From Lineus longissimus (lineage: Eukaryota > Nemertea > Pilidiophora > Heteronemertea > Lineidae), in NCBI RefSeq assembly GCF_910592395.1, contig NC_088319.1:2048001-2112000 (forward strand): DNA of 64,000 nucleotides, given 5' to 3'. Shown piece by piece: positions 1 to 12,049 of this stretch (the first letter of the stretch is position 1; every line of letters starts with the position of its first letter). The translations under genes and the position numbers were made by a program. Below the pieces are notes generated by a model. That model searched no databases and was not told where the DNA came from. It was given only the letters and a program-made list of their open reading frames with translations.

Positions 1-479
1 TGCCCATACCATTGAAGAAATACGCGCATTGTCTGTAAAGCTTAGCAATGTCAATGCATCGAGGGTCAAGATGTATAAACGTGGGCGGAGTCATAGTCTG
101 TCGGGATACCAAGTATGGCCTCTAGAATTTAATCTTGATGGCTACTGACAGAAAGATACTGACTGGGATGGACAGGATAAATCCATGGTGCTAGGAGAAG
201 GCAGTAGACAGATCAGTATTTCACAAGCGGCACGCACACTATGAAGTTAAATTGCCTCGAGGATGCATCATCTCTGTCATGTATTCGTGCCCAAGAATGT
301 GCTAGAGGGGGATGTGAGAGGATATGCTAAAGTCACTATGAGTTTAAAGAATTGATACCAACTGGGAGGTTTGGTTTGCTGACCAATTATGGTGGGGATA
401 AAATGTTGGCCAAAATCAAGATGTCTCTTAGAGGTTTTGGCTGGAGTGGCTGATCCACCCTCAGGGTACTTGGCGAGAC

Positions 480-650
480 AACCTAGACTGACAGCGAGGT
501 ATCAATATCTCTTCTAAAACACCTATAACTAAACGACGAAATCAGATTTTTAACTGCTTTTTGATGGTTTCAATATTTTGCACTAACCCAAGCGGTAACA
601 CCACTTTAGGCGGCAGCAAAGAGGCCCAGTGCATATAAACACTACCACAT
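480..650 (-). repeat. Dispersed repeat family (GGCGGCAGC type)
   Basis: A diverged repeat of about 160-200 bp has copies here, at 23630-23815, 27185-27340 and 34040-34235, and in the B duplicate (about 39865-40025). Shared blocks are a GCCTC..TTTG.GGCAGC end, a middle resembling 'GAAGCAGTCAAAAAGC', and 'GATACCTC..TGTC' at the other end. It is non-coding and I could not assign it to a transposon class. Confidence 0.5.
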
Positions 651-2441
651 TGTAACCCAGGTGTTTGAGAATAGTTTATGAGAGGGTGACAATTGTTTTG
701 CTTCTTTCATATTCATCCAGAACAAACATTTTTGAAACCTGATTGAGAAAATTTTGAAAATTATTTTACAGCAAATGTATCAAAATGTAAAAGTAGACAA
801 CGTTTTTCGTAACACCTTGTAGCTGTAAAACCCAAGGCAGCATTTAACATGAGACAATCTGCACTGGTAGAAATAATAAAAAGGTGCCTTTTATATGTAA
901 ATACATCCATTTTATTACAACAATCATTTATATTTACAGTTCTTATCACATTTCACTAAGATTCTGTATGAAAAATACATATTCTGAGATACAGGCCGTT
1001 TCCATGGCAACAGCTGAGTAACGTCCAGTTTATCATCACAAACTAATTAACTAGTTAACAAAGTTAAGGGTAGCTCTTTACATAATGCACATTTCTAGGC
1101 CCGTAATGGGGTAATTTATAGGCCTTCTTTTCAAGCTCATATTGCTGCTAGTCAATCAAGTATATAGGCCTAATGAAACTCACTCCCGTCGTGGGCCCCC
1201 AAAATGTACACATACACTGGCTTACCACAGTGGAGGTTGGGCGTGCGAAACTAGAGTAATTTCACGCTACATGTATGGTTTGAGTCATAAATTTCTTGGA
1301 TGATTACCCACAAATCATTCTTGGCCATCACTACTAAAGGTATTTGTCACCTAGTTCCTGTATAGGCAGTGCTACAGGTGATACTTCCAAAAGTGTATAC
1401 TGACAGTTGGTGTAATGTTTGTGTACAGTTTCTGATGCAACACAGAGCTGCCCTCTATAGATGATGTCGTATAGCGTCTTGGTCTCAAAACTCGTTTTCT
1501 TTGTTGATACATATTTCTAAATTTCTGGCTTTTCACCACGAGCTTTTGAACTATCTTGAATGCAAATATAACAATGGTCAAATCAAATTTGCACTCCACT
1601 TCTTACTGTCAAGTTTTAGGTGAACAAATTGGGCCAATAATGAACACGAGATATACTGCAACTTTGATGATTAAAATCAATCAATCAATCAATCATTAGA
1701 ATTCTAATACCGCCCTAACTCGAAGGAACTATCCCTCGGATCTTAATCGCTAAAAACTTGAACATTAACTACGGTCAGGAACAAAAATTGAGAGATTTTT
1801 AAGAATATGAAACTTGAGTAATATACACATATCAAAATATAGAACATTCAAGAAACAATAACTTTCTAAAATCTTGAGTATAATCAACGCTATTAATGAT
1901 GTACATGAAATATATTGTGACCACACATTGAATGAATATACAGCTACAGTTCTAGTGATGGCATGCTGATGACGTCACCACAGGAATATATGCCATTCAG
2001 GACGTCAAATTGATGTCATGCGCCCGGCATGCCTCGTCATTGGAGCCAAAATGGAGGTATCGAAAAGTGGCAGCATCAGCGGAGACATTCTTTATAGGTG
2101 GCGCACTTCTTGGGCGATGTCAGAAGGGGCCAACATCCAAAGTGGCTGCCCTACTGGTGTCACTACTGACCTCTATACCCCACCTCAGACATTAATGTTG
2201 ACGAGATACAAACCAGGTTGTCACTAAAGCATTCTTGACTGCAGTTGATTTCAAATGAGATTTATATATATCTATATATTTACTCTTGAAACCATACTTC
2301 ATAACTCTGACAGGAGGAGAAGCGTGCAATAATGTCGATCGCCACTTATGTAGCTTACAGAGTTCCTGTGAGAGGGCAGTTGTTGTGTGCATCACAAAAT
2401 GAGCACAATCATTCTACCAACATTTTGAACACATATTTGGA
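651..2441. other. Non-coding, no gene seen
   Basis: This segment is AT-rich and nearly identical to about 40030-41926 in copy B. Only short open frames occur, and none resembles a known protein. A short ATCA run sits at 1675-1695. Confidence 0.6.
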
Positions 2442-2608
2442 TGTACAGTGGAACCTCTCTATTAAGGACACCCTCTCTATTAAGGACACTAGTTTTGGTC
2501 CCAAATTTAGTGTTTCCATTCTGTTTGACTTTAATCAGGACACCTCTCTATTAAGGACTGCACTTGTCAGTCCCGAGGGTGTCCTTAATAGAGAGGTGCT
2601 ACTGTACA
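2442..2608. mobile_element. Pogo/Tigger-like MITE
   Basis: The element has inverted ends: the left end reads TACAGTGGAACCTCTCTATT and the right end is its approximate reverse complement. TA dinucleotides lie at both outer edges. The interior is a series of partly palindromic 'CTCTCTATTAAGGACAC' blocks. TA target sites with CAGT-initial termini are typical of the Tc1/mariner-pogo superfamily. There is no transposase, so it is non-autonomous. The same element is in copy B at 41927-42093. Confidence 0.65.
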
Positions 2609-5572
2609 TATTTGTAGTTCCCTCTTCACAAGAACTTTGCATTCATCATTAGTGCTGTTCAAGCAGTGACTCTCATAACTCCACTATATGTACAAACCAC
2701 TTCTACAATTGTATGTACATTTCATATATCTGATATAAGGCAACACAAATTTAGTAACTTGGATAGCGGGCTCACCTACGAACCTTTTTCCCCAAAGTTG
2801 AAAATACTTTTTTTTGATACACCCACTGACTAGCACCAAAAGTCACATGTCGACACAAATAAAAATGAAATTTGCATAAAAACACTAGTCTTTTTCGAGT
2901 TATAAGAATAAGTATCAATATATCGTCTGTAGAATGACCTAGATACCATAATTGGAAATCTTTCACTGTCGACAAGAATCATGTCATCCTCTACAACACG
3001 ACTTCTCCTAAGGCATGTTTCCCAATTGAGGAAGTAAGTATGCATCCAGGGAAATGGCCTAATATTGTCCGAGACAAGGGGTATTAATAAACAGAGAAAC
3101 AGAGAAACGAAGAAATCCGGATGGAATCAAGTGTGCTGACACGGTTAATTCACAATACATGGACCTCTTGTAATATAGTCATGTGAGGTTTACTTTCATT
3201 TTTTCCTTCCACTGACAAAGAAAAAACTTCATCCTCATCCGCTATCCAATTAACAAAATTGGTTTGACCAATAGGGCAAAGTTCCTTCCTGGCAGATTTA
3301 TTTCAACTCATATTAACTCTTCAAAATTAACATGGACTACTTTATGGCAAAACCACAGCGATCTATCCCCATCGACCTGCACAGACCTTCTGAATCAAAA
3401 CAGTAACCTGAATATCTTTTTCCTGATACCAAGTACATGTACTTTCTCTTTTTTAGTCATTCACTGTAATAAATATCTTTGACAGGTAAATTTTTTATCT
3501 TTCTGTACGTCTGGTTACTGTTGAGCGGCACTGTTTATTTCTTATTTCCTGTGCCAGTAAATACATTGTACACCAATGGCATTAACAATCATCAAACAGA
3601 CAACATGCAGAATCATACCGACAAATTAGAATACACACAGGTTCTATAAAGCACTGTGCAAATTATGTCACTCTGACCTGACAATTATCGCTGTGATGAG
3701 CAATAAAAGAATAGCTCATCTGCAGGTAAAACTCATAATCCCTTGGTTTGATAAAGGCTGCAGGTATTGACATACAGTTTCATTGCAATAGTGAATTTGA
3801 ATTTATTTGTTTTCGAAGACCAAACCCCTGAAACCTAGCTCAAAATTACTAGCTGGGCTCAAATAAAACATGAGCTGTTAAAACCACTTATACCTTGCAC
3901 GCCCATAGCATATTCGAGTCAAGTCATCCAATGTAATGAGCAGCTGACATGACCATGCTGCCAATAGCTATCCCCCTCCCCCATATGTAGTGAAGATTTA
4001 TAGGCCTTCACTGACCCCATCCCTTGGTATACTCATTTCTAACACCTTACACCCTACGTGCAGTACTCAGCTTGAGATTTTTCTTGCCGAGTTGTCAGGC
4101 TACCTGTCCTCAAATTCTGACTTTTCTATTTGACCACCAAGGGCTGATGGCGTCTGCCGCAAAGCACCTCCTCCTGCTCCGCAAAGGAGATGAAGTTTTA
4201 ACTTCACAACAATGAACCAATATTTCAATCCTAAGTGTCATGAGGCATGCTTCATGTACTATGGACCCAAATTTCTAATGACGTCATGATGTATGGCGGA
4301 ATACATGGCATTACGTCGTCCCAATTACAACCAAGAAACATCTAAGAAGTGGTTGAACAGCGGGAGCCAAACAACAAGAGTCCTTGCCCCCCCCCCCCCC
4401 AGGTAGATAAACCTTCATTGATCCCCCTCGACTCTTAAAACCCTAATGCCTACAATGCAGGCTCAAGCTTTGTACCCAAGGTACTGGCAGTAAACGTAGC
4501 TACAAGAGGCTGACTTGTCAGGCTTGTTTTAAAATCGATCATTGATCATCTGCTACCCGTTGCTGAAAATCACCACCTGGCCTTTCCTCAGATATCAATA
4601 TTTTTCCATTTTCAACTTCCCTCTTCCCTCTTTCCACTTTCCCCTTTTTACATCTTTACCGTAAGTAGAATACAAGTGTATCTCGCCACCTCACCACACC
4701 TCACATTTTTTCACAGGATTCATGGGGGTGCCTGACGGACAGCTATAGTGTTGTGCGAATTCTTTAGAATTGGAGAGCGAACCAATCACCCTGAAAAAAA
4801 ACGAAAGTATGTTAGATTTTTTCCAAGGAAAAGGTGTTGTCGGATTAGGTTTTTAACCATTACTTATCATATGCCAGCAGACACATTGCCAAAAACAAAT
4901 GAAATGGTACAGGGACCATGTGCTCATCTCGAGTAATGTTATGCATGTCATTTGCAGTGGATTTGGGGGGAACAGTTTCAGGCCAGTTTCACCAGTTTTG
5001 AATCTATTGAATAATATTATTCTTCTCGGCTCAATGGCACAAAAGAAAACTTGGCTGACTCACTATAAAGCCTGACTGACTAACTGTGGCTGCTTGCCAA
5101 CTGTGCATAACTTACTATTAACAGTGCTGGACTGACTAACTTTGCCTGCGAGAATAACTGGGCCTGACTTACCTATACTGAGCTGGCGTGTGTGCATCAC
5201 TGACTAACTGTAAATGGTAGGTCTCCTTGGTCGCAATGCTGCACCAAACCTGCAACACAAAACAAACCATGAACAGATGAAATGGCCATGGGCCATTGTG
5301 CTCACCAGATTAAACTTTTGTAAAGCTTAAAAAGATTGTTCTCTAATACCTTGTTTTCAAGGTAATTCAATGCCATCTCGAGAGGGAAACAACCTTCTGA
5401 AAAGATTGTGTGACAAGGGGTTCAGGAGAGCCTGAAGGCTCTTGAAAGTAAATGAAGTTGAAAAACTTTCATACACCTGCACCCTGGAGAATCAATTCCC
5501 CAAATTGCCAAGCATCTTTTCAGGCCTTCCAGTTTGCCGAGCTTGCCTCTCCTAGGAAAATTTTTTTGTGAT
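2609..5572. other. Non-coding, no gene seen
   Basis: This stretch is mirrored in copy B (42094 to about 46000). It contains a C-run near 4387, and short GACTGACT-type repeats near 5050-5180 that are strongly expanded in B. No open frame has recognisable protein similarity. Confidence 0.6.
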
Positions 5573-5738
5573 ATACAGTAGAACCTCTCTAATAATGACA
5601 CCCTCGGGACTGACAATTGTTGTCCTTAATAGAGAGGTGTCCTGATTAAAGCTGTCAAATTGATTGAAAATAACCAATTTGGGACCAATACTAGTGTCCT
5701 TAATAGAGAGTTGTCCGCTAATGGAGGTTCAACTGTAA
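5573..5738. mobile_element. Pogo/Tigger-like MITE, copy A only
   Basis: The ends read TACAGTAGAACCTCTCT and, on the other side, GGAGGTTCAACTGTA, again inverted and TA-flanked. It belongs to the same family as 2442-2608. It has no counterpart at the equivalent place in copy B, so it inserted in A or was lost from B after the duplication. Confidence 0.6.
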
Positions 5739-6232
5739 TAAGGTTCTTCAAGCATGATTTGCATCAAATTATAAAATATGCACCGATGGATGTTATGTGT
5801 TCACCACAGAGTAATCTGCTGGTTAATTTACCTCCAAATTTAGTGCATATTGTCCATGTTACTAGATGGGCACAAGTTATTTTAGAAAATTTACCAACAA
5901 GCGCACATTTTGGATGTTTTTCTTGTGAGGAAGCCGTTCTCCCAGGCCTCAACGAGCACTATCCGGGGCAGTGTGCTTGCTTAGTCGGAAGGCCGGATGT
6001 CATGGGAATACATTCTCCAGGGTGACCTGGATAGATGAATGTTCACAGTCATGCCTAATTTATAGGGCTGATGATGTATCAAGCATCATCCAAACATGAA
6101 CTCGGTTGAATCTGATAAAATATCATTTTTTTTATGGCTTGGCTATATAGGGCATGTGTCATGTTGTCCGGGGCACTTTGGGAGAGGCAGCCACTGGAAG
6201 ATCTGGACGATATTCCCAATTACAATCAGTAG

Positions 6233-6440
6233 GTCTATTGCGGCGAACAACTTGAACATTCAAGAATAGTCGGAAATTTCCTTGCGAACAGCTATTTTTT
6301 GAAGTCACCTAGTCTAAAGTAAGTAGATAATTTGGAAATTTTGGAATAGTGGCCATCTTGAAATTCAAAGACTTTTAGCTTGTCGTGGAATGGGTCATGT
6401 CCTTGACGGCTATAATCTTAAACTTAAGAGGTTCTCATCA
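6233..6440 (+). repeat. About 210-bp dispersed repeat
   Basis: The unit runs from 'CTATTGCGGCGAACAACTTGA' to 'CTTAAACTTAAGAGGTT'. Further copies lie at about 10300-10450, 11767-11960 and 46569-46790. Three of the four are in copy A and bracket the A-only 5.5 kb block, which suggests that block was created or moved by recombination between these repeats. Confidence 0.6.
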
Positions 6441-6608
6441 TTGTTCAAAATATTGGTTTCCTGGCATATTTCCTGGTCCAGCTCCAGCTAGCCTACACTA
6501 CAGCAGAGCTGCCAACCCCTAAATACCCTTTTCAGTATTTTCCCCCTGAATTTGTCACTTTTTCAGTATTTTGGGGGGGTCTTTCAGTAACACATAAATG
6601 ACTCATTA

Positions 6609-6854
6609 TCACAAACTTTCAGTAGGTTTTTTGTTTATATGGCGCCGGCAGTCGTCCCGACCCCCGTGTCCAATGTTAATGTCGATTTGACAAACCGAAC
6701 ATCGCATGAAACTCGGTCCTTTCTCCGAGGGTTTCAGCTCATTCCATTCGTCACTATATTCACTTCGAAATGACTGCTTCCTTTGTTTATTACGGGTAGC
6801 ATCTCCAGCAGCACTACCAGCAGCAGCGGGAGTCCCCTGCTTGCGCTTTGGCAT
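6609..6854 (-). pseudogene. BED-type zinc finger N-terminus of a hAT-like transposase
   Basis: This is an 81-residue open frame starting MPKRKQG, with a lysine/arginine-rich lead. It then has RCSVC..DINIGHGG..DCRRH, a Cys-x2-Cys...His pattern like the BED fingers at the N-terminus of hAT transposases and hAT-derived genes. The frame stops soon after the finger with no catalytic domain following, so this is a broken copy. Its location between hAT-like terminal repeats supports the assignment. Confidence 0.5.
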
Positions 6855-6969
6855 CGGAAAATTGCTTTGAAAATCGCATCAAATTCAAGCCGTCAAAATC
6901 GAAATCCGCCATATTGTAATCTGAGAGTGAGTCGTGCGCAACGCAGGAGAAACGCTGGCAGTATCATAA

Positions 6970-7687
6970 TGCATATGTATTTGGCCAAAAGGGCAAGATT
7001 TTATACTAAGCTTAGAATTAGTGACCACAACCTTGAAATTGAAAGAGGACGCTATTCACGCCCTAAAACCCCCAGAGATGAAAGATTTTGTAACTTTTGT
7101 AAAAATGATTTAAATCAAAACATTATTGGGGACGAAACCCACTTTCTCCTTAGCTGTCTTAAATTTAAGCTTATAAGAACCACTCTGCTGTCTTCACTGC
7201 CAGACAGGGTCCTTGGGCTGGACAAAGAGAAACAGGTCTTCTATATCCTTAATTCTAGTGGTGAAACATTAACCCAAGCAGCCAACTGTATTTATGAAGC
7301 CTCTACATAGCTTTCCATCAAAACTAAAACTTCAATTTAATAGATGTTGTCAATACTTTTCCACATCGTGCCTGCTTCATCTTTTGTAATATACATACAT
7401 GTATTTTATAACGCATTTATTTTGCTGTTAGTGTTATATGATTTCTCTGTAGATTCTAACGCTTTTTTTATTTTTTATTTTTTTATTTTTTTTATTATCA
7501 TTTCTAGTCACGTCACCTCCGCACGCTGATGGTCAGGGTACATTTCCTAAGACATATCCCTGCCTGTTTTACTTTCCTCTGCATCTTCTCTCTATCCCGC
7601 ACCAGTTTATTGTATTTTCTAAACCTATATGAATGTAGTATTCATCTGGCTCAATAAACTGCTTTGAATTTGAATTTGAATTTGAAA
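6970..7687 (+). mobile_element. 5'-truncated LINE, 3' end
   Basis: The reading frame, open to 7310, ends with a region like the C-terminus of non-LTR retrotransposon ORF2. It has a Cys-rich knuckle (FCNFCKNDL) followed by GDETHFLLSC. A 3' UTR follows and ends in CAATAAA and a short (TTTGAA)n tail at about 7664-7687. The reverse transcriptase catalytic core is absent, so this is a dead 5'-truncated insertion nested in the hAT-like remnant. The exact 5' junction and target-site duplication were not resolved. Confidence 0.65.
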
Positions 7688-8080
7688 AAGTTAATGTGAT
7701 TTGCGCGAGACTTGGCGGTGCACAGAAATCAACAAAACGAAATCGACGAAATGAAAAAAAATTGAACTTTTTTTGAAAATCGTAGTTTTGATAGCAATTC
7801 CGTAACGCCGTACTAAAATGCGTTTTTCAGCCAAAATCCGCACTAAATACGGAAAATCGTAACAGGTTGCAGGTCTGCTACAGCAATCTGATGAAAATGC
7901 AACTATTTTGCTGGAACTACTTTCGGCCAGTACAAACCACAAGCCATGATAGATGGGGTCAAACATGTTGAGAGACACATGTTGGGTGCCATGTTCTGTG
8001 AGGCTTACAGTTCAAGACAGTTGATGTATGATACCCATGGGTACATATTGTCCTAACGTATCAAAATATAGTCATCTTAA

Positions 8081-8395
8081 AGGGAACTGGAACCGCCGAG
8101 CGATTTATTCAACTTTTCGACTTTCACCGCCCGAGAAAGTCGAGTTCAGATTTGTAGCTCCGCCCCCAGTGCCCGAGCATGCGCAGCTCAATTTGTTATC
8201 ATTGAGAATCATGTGAGAATCACGTGAGTCATGCGATCTTTCATTCATGAATTTTCGTAGTAAATTCCATAGTAGTGACGTCACTGAATGATTGACAGCT
8301 AGGCGCCATGTTTCAGTCATGCCTCGTTCTGATCACCCGATACGCGGGAAATGAAAACGAGGTCATACGAACTGGCTTGGCGGTTCCAGTTCGCT
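8081..8395. mobile_element. TTAA-flanked piggyBac-type MITE (family 3)
   Basis: The element is flanked by TTAA at 8077-8080 and 8396-8399. The inverted ends are AGGGAACTGGAACCGCC on the left and AGCGAACTGGAACCGCC on the reversed right, one mismatch in 17. At 315 bp with no coding capacity, it fits a non-autonomous element mobilised by a piggyBac-type transposase, which duplicates TTAA. Confidence 0.75.
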
Positions 8396-8399
8396 TTAA

Positions 8400-9360
8400 A
8401 CTGAAATAATTTTGCAAATCAGAGTTAAAACTCAAGGACATGACCTACTTCCTTGATGCACATTCTGTATACCCTGCACTAGTATGCATGTGTCAGTTAG
8501 GCGTTGGTGTAGTGGTTGCTATGGCTAGGGCATTATCACCATTAGTTAAGTTAGTTCATTGTAGAGTTTGAAGTAATTAGTACATATACCTCATTGATAA
8601 TGGCAGTTGATACAGCTTGGAATCAGTGAAACCTTGGAACCAGTGATAAACCTTGGAATAGTCAGTACTAAACCGTGGAATCACTGTGCAAAGTACCGCG
8701 TGAAATCTGGTGCGTTCCTATCACGATTTATACCTTTCCAACTGCCAATCTCGTCCCAGCTGAGTTTAATGATAGCAATTTGCCAGTAGTTCCAGAAAGC
8801 ACCTTTTTGTGGAGGATGACGTCATCATGGAATGCATTTGAAATGCGTTGTTGTCGTCAAAAAATAAACTTATATTCATGACGGGCCGCAATTGCAAATA
8901 TATAATGATTTCTTTTCAATGAAAGCAAAAGAAAGGTTTTGTAATTGTTTTGTATTCCATATATTATTAATATGTTAAGAGCAAGCTCTAGTGAACTCAC
9001 ACAACTGTTTGACATGGGGGAGTTCCCCCAAACCCCCATCCTTCTGACATATTTAGCCAGTACATTGAGGGATGAGTCCCCCAAACCCCCTCCCCCGTTC
9101 TCTGAAAGTGACCGGTTTTAGCCAGTACATTGGGGGAAGGCCCCCCACTTCCCCCCCCCCCATTGGACTCTGAAAATAGAATTCCTTGGAGACGCTGAAC
9201 CACAAGGCCCCACAAAGAAATAGTCCCCGCCCGCCCCGGTAGCTGTATCATATCTGCTGCCAGAAGCAGCTCTTTGTGGTGAAATAATGATTGAATTTTC
9301 CACCTGCTAGCCTAGATAGACCTATTTGTGTATGTTTCTTAAATTAAATGCATCTTGTCA
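8400..9360. other. Non-coding, no gene seen
   Basis: This is part of the A-only block. A direct repeat containing 'AGCCAGTACATTG.GGG' and C-rich runs lies at about 9010-9170. Open frames there are G/P-rich by composition only. Confidence 0.5.
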
Positions 9361-9364
9361 TTAA

Positions 9365-9574
9365 AGAGGGACTATAGGCAGGAGCAGAGGGGCTAATTTG
9401 GCCATCTTCAGGTGACTTATATACACAGTGAGGGCCGTCATGTCAGATTCAGCAATAAATATATTCCTCGTGCAAAGGTGAATCACTTCGACATACTGTG
9501 AGATGTGAGAGACCCGTATTGGCGAATTTGTGTAACTTTATCTTGCCTGCCTAGCTGCTGCCTATATTGTCCCT
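9365..9574. mobile_element. TTAA-flanked MITE (family 1, about 200 bp)
   Basis: TTAA lies at 9361-9364 and 9575-9578. The termini are AGAGGGACTATAGGCAGGAGC and, reversed, AGGGACAATATAGGCAGCAGC. Other members are at 16916-17104, 35511-35724, 51616-51818 and 57178-57366. The consistent TTAA target and imperfect inverted ends indicate a piggyBac-type non-autonomous family. Confidence 0.75.
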
Positions 9575-10460
9575 TTAAGACTCAAACAGATTGCTGCTGC
9601 AGTGTTTGACGTAGGAAGTTAACTAATCCAAGTTAATGGTAGTCGTCAAAGTAAAGACAAACTGTTCATATATGTATAGGCTATTGCAAGCGTAGGGTGT
9701 TTTCGTTTGTGGCCTACATACACTAAAAGCATAACCAGTCCCCCCCCCCCCCACATCCACAAACGGGACATTCTAAGTTAGCAACCAGTTGGCATGCATT
9801 GAGTTCATAGTAAATAAATATCCGCACAACAAACCGAACACTGATGGGATCGAGACCTATTTTAACAAGACAAAACCAAAGGACTGATTCCAAGGTTTAT
9901 CACTGGTTTCGAGGTTTCACTGATTCCAAGCTCAATCAACTACCATTGATAATATGTCCCAAATGTCCACTTATATTAGTTAGCATAGCCCCATAGGTTT
10001 ATAATATTTGTGAATTTTTTTTTTCTTTCACACATGGGTGGATGGAGCCCATGTGGTCAGCATGAGCTAGTAGCTAGTTAGTTGTCCAACAGACAACATG
10101 CTTGGGGTTGTTTCTTTTGGATTGCTATCCAGTCAATCACGGATGCCTCTCCATCCCGGAAATAGTTTATGGCTATATTGAGGGTGTCCTGCCTGCAGCA
10201 GATATGCCACTCAGCGTAAACCAAACCGAGGCCATCAGATAACGCGGGAACTGATATCAATTACATATTCCAGGTCTGGATCGTAGACTGAGTATATAGG
10301 TCTATTGCGGCAAACAACTTGAAAATTCAAGAATATTTGGAAATTTCCTTGCCAACAGCTATATTTTTAAGTCACCTAGTCTAAAGTAATTTGGAAATTT
10401 TGGAATAGTGGCCATCATGAAATTCAAAGGGGTCATGTCCTTGACGGCTATAATTAAGGA

Positions 10461-10608
10461 ATTGAACCCGAGGCGGAGGACCTTGGTTGAGTTACCAAGA
10501 CACTCTCGGGTGGAGCTAAAATACAGTCCAAACCCGAGCGGACGAAATTTTAGCTCCACCCGAGAGTGTCTTGGTAACTCAACCAAGGGCCGAAGCCGAG
10601 GGTTCAAT
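10461..10608. repeat. 148-bp near-perfect palindrome
   Basis: The left arm (10461-10521) begins ATTGAACCCGAGGC. The right arm (10547-10608) ends GCCGAGGGTTCAAT, and the arms are near-perfect reverse complements around a loop of about 25 bases. Mirror-image open frames on the two strands, both containing VELPRHSRVELK, are a by-product of the palindrome. It is probably a foldback element. Confidence 0.85.
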
Positions 10609-11119
10609 TTCTATTCTAAAATACCTCAAACTTAAAAAGATAGGCCAAGAAAATAACTTGAATATGTGCGAATTTGGCAAATTCCATCCATCGCCGGCCC
10701 GGCCGGAGCGCCGGTAGCGCCGTTGTTTACATTATGTTACGGCAACGTTACAGAAAATGAGACATGTACATTTTGTACAGCGCGCATAGGAAGTCCGCAT
10801 CGGCTCGCTCAAGTGATGCTAAAATCCGCGCAAATGGGCTATTTGGAGCGTTTTTCTCGGCAAATATGTGTAGTGCTCATTAAAAAACTTAGGGTGGTTG
10901 ATGCTTCCTTGACTGATTTGTGTTTGAAGCAGTGTTTTGAGAGCCTCAAACTTCTGAAGTGAGCTGAAATTCCATTGACGTGACGTGTGCATGGTTTCCA
11001 CATTTTAGTGCAACCCGAGGGAACTTTGGTAGAGCATCTTGGTTGCGTGTCCAAAACACTCCGCTCTCAGAACGAGGCTTATGCATTTTCCATTTAAAAG
11101 TTGACTTTACGGTACCAAG

Positions 11120-11960
11120 GTATTTTAGAATCTTAAACTTAAGAGGTTCTCATCATTGTTCAAAATATTGGTATCCTGGCATATTTCCTGGCCCAGCTAC
11201 AGCAAATTCTGATGAAAATGCAACTATTTTGCTGGAACTACTTTCGGCCAGTACAAACCATAAGCTATGCTGCACAGCCAGCGTAGCTAAAAAGTAAAAA
11301 GTGCAATATCTCGCTTATCAGTGACTTGTTTTTGATGATATTTTTATGGTAGGTACTCCAAGCAACGATACATCACATGTCATACCGACTTTGGTTTGAC
11401 CTATATACTAAATATGTAGCATGTTTCTTAACCAGGATGAATTCCTAACCACCAAATATCTATACGGTGAGCACAATGGCCCCTGCCCGTTTCATTATCA
11501 CAGTGGACATTGGGACCGTGTATGAGCCTTGGTAGTCTGCAGTAAACTAGGGCAGATATCGAAAGCATGTATTTACCTCCGTAAGGTGCAGTGCATTGTT
11601 GGGGATTCCCCAGAGTATTCCCCAGTTTAAACTTGTGATGGGATGTTTGCCTTGGAGAGTTTTAGTCTGTGATTTACCCTTTTATCTATCTCTCCTCAGC
11701 CATCATCAGCCTCACCAGTTGCGACCCTCGAAGCCAACGGGCTTGTTTATAATTACAAATCAGTCTGTCTATTGCGGTGAACAACATGAAAATTCAAAAA
11801 TACTCGGAACTTTCCTTGTCAATTGCAGTCACAAAGTCTAAATTAAGTACATGTAGATAATTTGGAACAATTTATAGTGGCCATCTTGAAATTCAAAGAC
11901 TTAGCTTGTCGTGGAATGAATCATGTCCTTGACGGCCATAATCTTAAACTTAAGAGGTTT
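11120..11960. other. Repeat-derived spacer
   Basis: The part at 11120-11260 duplicates sequence at 6420-6500 plus 7880-7945, and so shows the hAT site without its insert. The part from 11767 is another copy of the about 210-bp repeat. No gene is seen. Confidence 0.5.
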
Positions 11961-12049
11961 TCATCATTGTTTAGGCCTAGATTGTGTATGTTCATGAAAT
12001 TTTTAAAAATTTTTCAGCAAGTTTGAGTTCAGTCGAGCTCAACCCGCCA

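Larger units (their letters stand above)
6504..7877 (-). mobile_element. hAT-like transposon remnant with nested LINE
   Basis: The left end reads CAGAGCTGCCAACC and the right end, reversed, reads CAGACCTGCAACC. Such termini are typical of hAT elements. A related uninterrupted sequence near 11140-11260 carries the flanks without the insert. Inside, on the minus strand, is a BED-type zinc finger fragment (6609-6854), and a LINE 3' end is inserted at about 6970-7687. No intact transposase remains. Confidence 0.5.

Noticed and set aside
5660-6025. 121-residue plus open frame
   Set aside because: It starts within a pogo-like MITE, is absent from copy B, and shows no recognisable domain.
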